From Paramecium primaurelia (taxonomy: Eukaryota > Ciliophora > Oligohymenophorea > Peniculida > Parameciidae), in assembly GCA_905182975.1 (NCBI GenBank), contig CAJJDM010000003.1, forward strand, positions 917,222-981,221: a DNA stretch of 64,000 nt, in the 5' to 3' direction. The position numbers and the translations under genes were made by a program. Positions 58,379-64,000 of the stretch are shown piece after piece; positions within the stretch are counted from its first letter, which is position 1; every line of letters begins with the position of its first letter. The notes beneath the pieces are model-generated. The model saw only the letters and a program-made list of their open reading frames with translations. It had not been told where the DNA came from and did no database searches.

Positions 58379-61292
58379 TCATGGCTTTTGTTCTTCATTC
58401 TAAAGAGCTTCATCAAACACAAATTCTTCTGGCACTTAATTAGGTGGAGCAGGTTATTAATTTACAACTTGTTCAATTATAGGTTATTTTGGTTTAACAG
58501 TGAGAGAAATCACCTCAGAAGTTTATGAAGGTTCACTATCAATTAACATAACCAAACCTTATTTACGATCCTATTATGATTTATCAAATTAATACTTTGA
58601 GAAGTGGCTAAAAACGACTACCTTCTAACAATTAGATATGTTTTTTTTATTTATCTAAAATTCTGCATGGATTTGTTAAAATATATTAATTTGGTTCATC
58701 TTTTGGTGCTGCCTATTTCTTCTCTTGTTCCTCTATAAGGCTTGGCTATTTGATGATTTCGCTTGGTTATTACTCTAAACTCATTTTTGATTATTCTCTT
58801 GAAATGACACCTTATGAAGCAGAATCAATTTGCTTCTTTTCTAGATCCTTCTTATTAGTTCTGGCTCTCACTTTTTAAGTTGTACTTAATTGAACAGTTT
58901 TTTTTTCAGCAATAGGTTTTTCAGATTTTTTTTAAGGAGGAGGATAATCAAAAACTGATTGTTTGGTATTACATTATAATTGAAAGTCTTTAGGAATATC
59001 AAGGCTAAAATTTTATAAATATATTTATTATACTTTTCATTTAAACCAATAAATGAAACTGGTTATAAAGCAATCGATATCATACTTAAACAAGGATACC
59101 AGTACCAATAGTTCAAAAACCATAACATACCAACACAAGCATTTAGCTTTGGTACTCCTTATCTGCTTTATAATGAAACAGTCAAATTTCTACCTCCACA
59201 ATCTAATAATCCTTAAAAAATGGCTAATCCCAACTTTGTTAAAACAGTCTCATGTTTTTTTGCAGCTATTTCATTAATAGATTTCATGATTGGCTCGAAT
59301 TTAGGTTCCTACTCTTTGTTTCCTTAAGAGAGAATCATTCCTAAAGCTATCAAAGCACCTTGTCTAACAAAATCTACAGTATCGGTTAACATTGGTTCAA
59401 TCGCAGAAATGGCATCTGCATAAAGGGTTCCAGCACATGCAATACCTAAAGCAATAGCCGTTGCATATCTGATATGTGGATTATATGACAATGTCAATAA
59501 CCTCATAATTTTTGGCAAAGCTTCATAATTCTTAAACATCAAGAAGCCAAAGGATATGACAGCTGCTCTTCTGACATCTTCAGATACATCATTAACTGAT
59601 ATGGACAGCAACTTTTAAATAATCTTATTGCTTCCTGTGCCTACATATGCAAAGGCTAAAGTGAAGCAGCCACCATATCTTATTAATGGATCATTTGATT
59701 GTAACATTTGATCAATAATCACATCAGCCTTATCCTCTTAATGAAAGAGTATACAAGCAATTGATAATGACAAAGTTCTAACGATCTTGTCTTTGTCTGA
59801 TTAACTAGCTAACACCAATAAACGTTTGCATTATTCAATAGATCCAGATCCAGCATTTAATAAACCATAACCAATACTGGCACCTTCTCCATAAATTGAT
59901 TCATTTTTTGAAACCAGATTATGATAATCTTAATTCAATTTTTCATCTTCAGAAGCAAATGCTACTAATCCTGATCCTAAACATGCACCATGAATTATTT
60001 GCTCTTTTTGAGATTTCATGTGATCTGATAATTTGAGCAAAAGTTATTAATCTTGAGTTCCAAAATGAATAAGTCCTAATCCATAAAGAGCTCCTCCAAT
60101 TTCAAATGGATTAGTCTAAGATAAATGAGTTGCCATAATTTATTAGGATTCTTCTATATTGTATTTGTGAATCATTCCCAAAGTAGATGTAGCAGTAAAT
60201 CTCTACCAATAATTACATTTTGTTGCCCATTATTAATTTGCCTATAAGAATGATGTATCTTATGTGCCTGCAGTAGCTAAAGCATGACCAAACATGCATG
60301 CACCATGCAAAACACTTGATTGTTTTGGATCATTCGGGCCTTTAATTTTATTTAAGACTTCAACGTCAACTTATCTGTGATTCTTCAAAAAGTATAAATA
60401 TGCTTTCCTTTGTTATTCTCCTGATAACAATTTTATTAATTTGTCTCTAACTTCTTGGAATTATTGATCAATAGGCAATGCAGCTATAATCTTTTGAATA
60501 AATTGAGGTTTTTAATTTTATGCTAAATCTATGCATAATTGTTCAGCTAATAGTAATGGAGTACCAGTTTATAATTTATAATGATTTTCATTAGTTACTA
60601 AAGTCCAAAGGATTTCAGCAACTTTTATAGCCTCTCCTAATTGAATTAAGACTGTGACAAATTAACCCCATTCTTCATTTGGAATTTGACCATGTTTTGC
60701 CTCTTCATATATTAAATCAACTGAGAGTCTTAACAATTATTCTTTGAATTCTCCTCTTTATGTATTGAAAAGATGAAGAACAGATATCATTTTACCTGGA
60801 TAATTCCATTTGTTAAGAATCTCAGCTACCCAATCAATCCTCTTGCATTCAACTGCTACTCCTATGGCAGATATGTGATTATTTTATCCACATGACAATT
60901 CTAAAATATGTTTGATTAGTCTTATTCTTTCTTCAGAAGCTTTTCCTGATTAACGATATTGCTCAATACAATGTTTTATTAAACATTGATTAAATTTATC
61001 ATTCAAATCTGATTACCAATATTGTCCACTCTGTAAAGCATAATTAAGAGATTCGTCAAAGTTATCTAAATGGTATTGAATCTTGGCACATAAATAAGAC
61101 GCTAATTGTCTTTCAGGAAATTTTGGATCTTCGCTTAATGCTTCTCTATAAGAAATTTAAATTTTTGATTTACATCTAACTAAGTAATTCAGATATCTCT
61201 GACCAGTGTTGATCCACTTAATTTAACATTTCTTTTAATGCTAAAATACGAAGATCATTATCTTTTTCCAATAAAAGAGTATTGAAATTCAT
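58379..61292 (-). CDS. RPN2: 26S proteasome regulatory subunit RPN2/PSMD1
   Basis: About 951 aa (human PSMD1 has 953); introns 61146-61173 (28) and 59005-59033 (29 nt). A helical N-terminal rod is followed by proteasome/cyclosome repeats with the GxALYGLGLI pattern: GGALYGLGLIHFG, HGACLGSGLVAFAS, ASIGYGLLNAGSG, YGGCFTLAFAYVGTG, VRRAAVISFGFLMF, and then GLLDCGGRNLTVSL. RPN2 is the scaffold of the 19S base. Near 58609-58613 an A5 run (plus strand) must lose one base for the last 85 or so codons, ending FVFDEALQNEEQKP, to stay in frame; otherwise the protein ends early. Confidence 0.93.
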
Positions 61293-61609
61293 AAATTTAA
61301 ATTGTAAATAATACTAATCTCAACATTCACTTAATTTTTATTCTTAAATCATGTCAAATAAATAATTTTTATTAAACTTATTGATTATCTGATTCAGACT
61401 TCAAATATTTTAATGGTAGTTTATATCTAAATGAAATTAAAGATCAAATAAATAAGAATAAGTTATTTATATAAGAAACTAAATAAATACTTATTTTTAT
61501 CTAACATGATGAATGCCAATGAAAATTTAGAATAGCAATTTAGAAATTATCTGGAATTAAGAGATTTATTTTATAATCTAGAGTTAATTTTAATTTAGAC
61601 TTTTAGAAT
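61293..61609. other. Spacer between RPN2 and the next gene, with a short open frame
   Basis: 317 bp between divergent genes. ATG 61506 opens a short frame (MMNANENLEQQFRNYLELRD) that stops at TGA 61611-61613 and could be the true N-terminal exon of the following gene, but no GT...AG intron of fitting length joins the two. The same sequence recurs at 62594-62910. Confidence 0.4.
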
Positions 61610-62303
61610 ATGAGTGAATTGTACGAAATGTGGTAAAAAATGGTTTCCAAAATTACTGAAGAGCGATAACAAAATTTTTCAAAACTTTTGATAAAGATAG
61701 ATAGTTATTAATAAATGTAATCAAAAATACTTAAAATGGAGTGAATTAAAAAATCAGCTTTCAATAAACAGGCTGCACAAGGTTTAAGCTATCGATTTCT
61801 TTATAGTCTTCTATGAGATCATGAAAGAATTAAGAGGAAATATAGAAATGGAGTAAAAATTAGATAGTTCTTCTTCTGCTGGAAAATACATGCCATTCAT
61901 TTTTAAAAATTTATTCTTTTATCTAAATTATCTGGCAAGTTGAGATGAATCAATAAAAGCCATTGAGTTTTTTAACTATCCAAATAATTTTAGGATATTT
62001 CATATCCTAATCAGATAAATCAAGAAATATATCGAAATGATCAATTTAAATTCAACCATCAGTGTCTAAAAACGAAATCAATCAAAATCTAAAGTTGATA
62101 TTTTTCATGAAGAAGTGGAGTAAATGAGAATCTAGGCTAAGAGAAATGAACAACGATTTAACTTATATAAAAACTCTTGTAAATTGTTTAATTGATAATA
62201 ATTTATAATTCTCAAAGTGTTGTACTAATAAAAGTAAAGAATTAGTTTACAAAATATGCTAAAATTATGGAGTTACTTTCTTTGATATCTAATAAATTTT
62301 TAA
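61610..62303 (+). CDS. Unknown gene, duplicate copy cut by N
   Basis: Identical by eye to 62911-63604; see that entry. Its 3' exons are missing because the contig ends here. Assembly duplicate. Confidence 0.45.
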
Positions 62304-62304
62304 N

Positions 62305-62593
62305 CAAATCTGATTACCAATATTGTCCACTCTGTAAAGCATAATTAAGAGATTCGTCAAAGTTATCTAAATGGTATTGAATCTTGGCACATAAATAAGA
62401 CGCTAATTGTCTTTCAGGAAATTTTGGATCTTCGCTTAATGCTTCTCTATAAGAAATTTAAATTTTTGATTTACATCTAACTAAGTAATTCAGATATCTC
62501 TGACCAGTGTTGATCCACTTAATTTAACATTTCTTTTAATGCTAAAATACGAAGATCATTATCTTTTTCCAATAAAAGAGTATTGAAATTCAT
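62305..62593 (-). CDS. RPN2: RPN2 N-terminal fragment, duplicate cut by N
   Basis: Repeats the first 87 codons of RPN2 (start 62593) including the first intron (62447-62474), then ends at the N. Assembly duplicate, not a second proteasome gene. Confidence 0.8.
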
Positions 62594-62910
62594 AAATTTA
62601 AATTGTAAATAATACTAATCTCAACATTCACTTAATTTTTATTCTTAAATCATGTCAAATAAATAATTTTTATTAAACTTATTGATTATCTGATTCAGAC
62701 TTCAAATATTTTAATGGTAGTTTATATCTAAATGAAATTAAAGATCAAATAAATAAGAATAAGTTATTTATATAAGAAACTAAATAAATACTTATTTTTA
62801 TCTAACATGATGAATGCCAATGAAAATTTAGAATAGCAATTTAGAAATTATCTGGAATTAAGAGATTTATTTTATAATCTAGAGTTAATTTTAATTTAGA
62901 CTTTTAGAAT

Positions 62911-63870
62911 ATGAGTGAATTGTACGAAATGTGGTAAAAAATGGTTTCCAAAATTACTGAAGAGCGATAACAAAATTTTTCAAAACTTTTGATAAAGATA
63001 GATAGTTATTAATAAATGTAATCAAAAATACTTAAAATGGAGTGAATTAAAAAATCAGCTTTCAATAAACAGGCTGCACAAGGTTTAAGCTATCGATTTC
63101 TTTATAGTCTTCTATGAGATCATGAAAGAATTAAGAGGAAATATAGAAATGGAGTAAAAATTAGATAGTTCTTCTTCTGCTGGAAAATACATGCCATTCA
63201 TTTTTAAAAATTTATTCTTTTATCTAAATTATCTGGCAAGTTGAGATGAATCAATAAAAGCCATTGAGTTTTTTAACTATCCAAATAATTTTAGGATATT
63301 TCATATCCTAATCAGATAAATCAAGAAATATATCGAAATGATCAATTTAAATTCAACCATCAGTGTCTAAAAACGAAATCAATCAAAATCTAAAGTTGAT
63401 ATTTTTCATGAAGAAGTGGAGTAAATGAGAATCTAGGCTAAGAGAAATGAACAACGATTTAACTTATATAAAAACTCTTGTAAATTGTTTAATTGATAAT
63501 AATTTATAATTCTCAAAGTGTTGTACTAATAAAAGTAAAGAATTAGTTTACAAAATATGCTAAAATTATGGAGTTACTTTCTTTGATATCTAATAAATTT
63601 TTAATTATACAGCATTCCTAGTTAAACTAAAGTTTATAAAGAAGAATGTATAAGTATTGTAAAATAAATTTTAAAAGATTGTATATCAGCCAAAAAATCA
63701 ATATCTTAAGTGTTCCTTAGACTGAGAAACCAAATTAACTAAGAAGATAATTGTCGGCTACGCCTTAATTAAGAGTTGAAACTAATTATGGAATGAAAGT
63801 AATTTAATTTGATATTTTTCTTAATGAGAATCATCAGAAAGTAGAGATTCAAACTTTACTAGGCAAATGA
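62911..63870 (+). CDS. Unknown protein, uncertain exon structure
   Basis: Tentative model of 257 aa starting MSELYEMWQKMVSKITEERQ. Six introns are proposed: 63018-63042 (25), 63240-63260 (21), 63480-63518 (39), 63573-63612 (40), 63659-63689 (31) and 63799-63828 (30 nt). Removing all gives an exact multiple of three and a readable end (YGMKNHQKVEIQTLLGK). However, two introns are longer than any other in the window, two end in GAG, and one (63240) merely bypasses an in-frame TGA, so a decaying gene is possible. The middle is helical and hydrophobic (AIDFFIVFYEIMKELRGN). Not recognised. Confidence 0.4.
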
Positions 63871-63909
63871 CTGATCAAAAAATGAATAATTTATTTTATA
63901 TTTTTTACA

Positions 63910-64000
63910 ATGAGTGAAGAATTAAAAGACACTTTTGATGGTTATTTAATGTTTGACTTTTCTAATTTTCATGGTTTGATGGCTTAAACATTTGACAATG
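63910..64000 (+). CDS. 5' end of a gene cut by the window
   Basis: Thirty codons visible from ATG 63910 (MSEELKDTFDGYLMFDFSNF), open to the window end. No function can be given from so little; the start is supported by the short AT-rich gap after the previous TGA. Confidence 0.5.

Larger units (their letters stand above)
61004..63604. repeat. Direct 1300-bp copies around N at 62304
   Basis: 61004-62303 and 62305-63604 (offset 1301) show no difference by eye. They contain the RPN2 N-terminal coding region and most of the next plus-strand gene. Unmerged contig overlap. Confidence 0.9.

Noticed and set aside
1..64000. tRNA, rRNA or CRISPR arrays
   Set aside because: No cloverleaf-compatible GC-richer segment, rRNA-like sequence or regularly spaced repeat was found on reading both strands, though a small RNA gene could escape a reading by eye.

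Overview
Kind of organism. The window reads as the somatic (macronuclear) genome of a ciliate, most likely Paramecium or a close relative; I cannot name the species. Reasons: it is very AT-rich, in-frame TAA and TAG occur throughout conserved genes where glutamine is expected and only TGA ends genes (genetic code 6), intergenic gaps are tens to a few hundred bases, and nearly every gene is cut by tiny GT...AG introns of about 20-30 nt. Code reassignment is supported inside the window: two near-identical copies of one gene segment differ by TAA versus CAA at the same glutamine codon.

Layout. 1-8.1 kb: a truncated cyclic-nucleotide-binding protein, NOC1/MAK21-like ribosome assembly factor (-), coiled-coil protein, ARL6/BBS3 GTPase and a 1016-aa coiled-coil protein. 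8.7-13.1 kb: three partly repeated contig ends joined by single Ns, carrying a divergent pair (ankyrin protein and a ubiquitin-like multidomain protein). 13.4-26.5 kb: an unknown gene with two T-run frameshifts, a polyQ B-box protein, a helical-repeat protein, a long reading frame combining a P-loop domain, radial spoke protein 3 and a TerD-like domain, a small protein, DPH4-type J protein, two coiled-coil proteins and a double CxH zinc protein. 26.6-38.4 kb: kinesin, the very large CFAP46 gene (inflated by an assembly duplication) and a small unknown gene. 38.7-46.1 kb: mitochondrial ATP synthase beta, SCP/FCP1-type phosphatase, coiled-coil protein, LACTB2 and ALG5. 46.2-54.6 kb: a cysteine-rich multi-spanning membrane protein (5' part duplicated by assembly), a membrane protein with a VWA-like tail and a small protein. 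54.9-64 kb: Hsp110, VTI1 SNARE, proteasome RPN2 (-), one unresolved gene duplicated at a contig end, and a 5' gene fragment.

How the genes relate. There are no operons; genes lie on both strands and some divergent pairs start only 11-67 bp apart. A noticeable share is ciliary or basal-body related (ARL6, RSP3, CFAP46, a kinesin, a PACT-like coiled coil and several other coiled-coil proteins), with housekeeping genes between them.

Sequence quality. Single Ns at 9915, 10799, 32421, 47484 and 62304 each sit between two copies of the same 0.9-1.3 kb sequence, so these repeats look like unmerged contig ends rather than biology. At least four genes carry one-base frame breaks, most explicable by homopolymer length errors. 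I saw no rRNA, tRNA, CRISPR array or transposon. All translations were made by hand and no database search was run.
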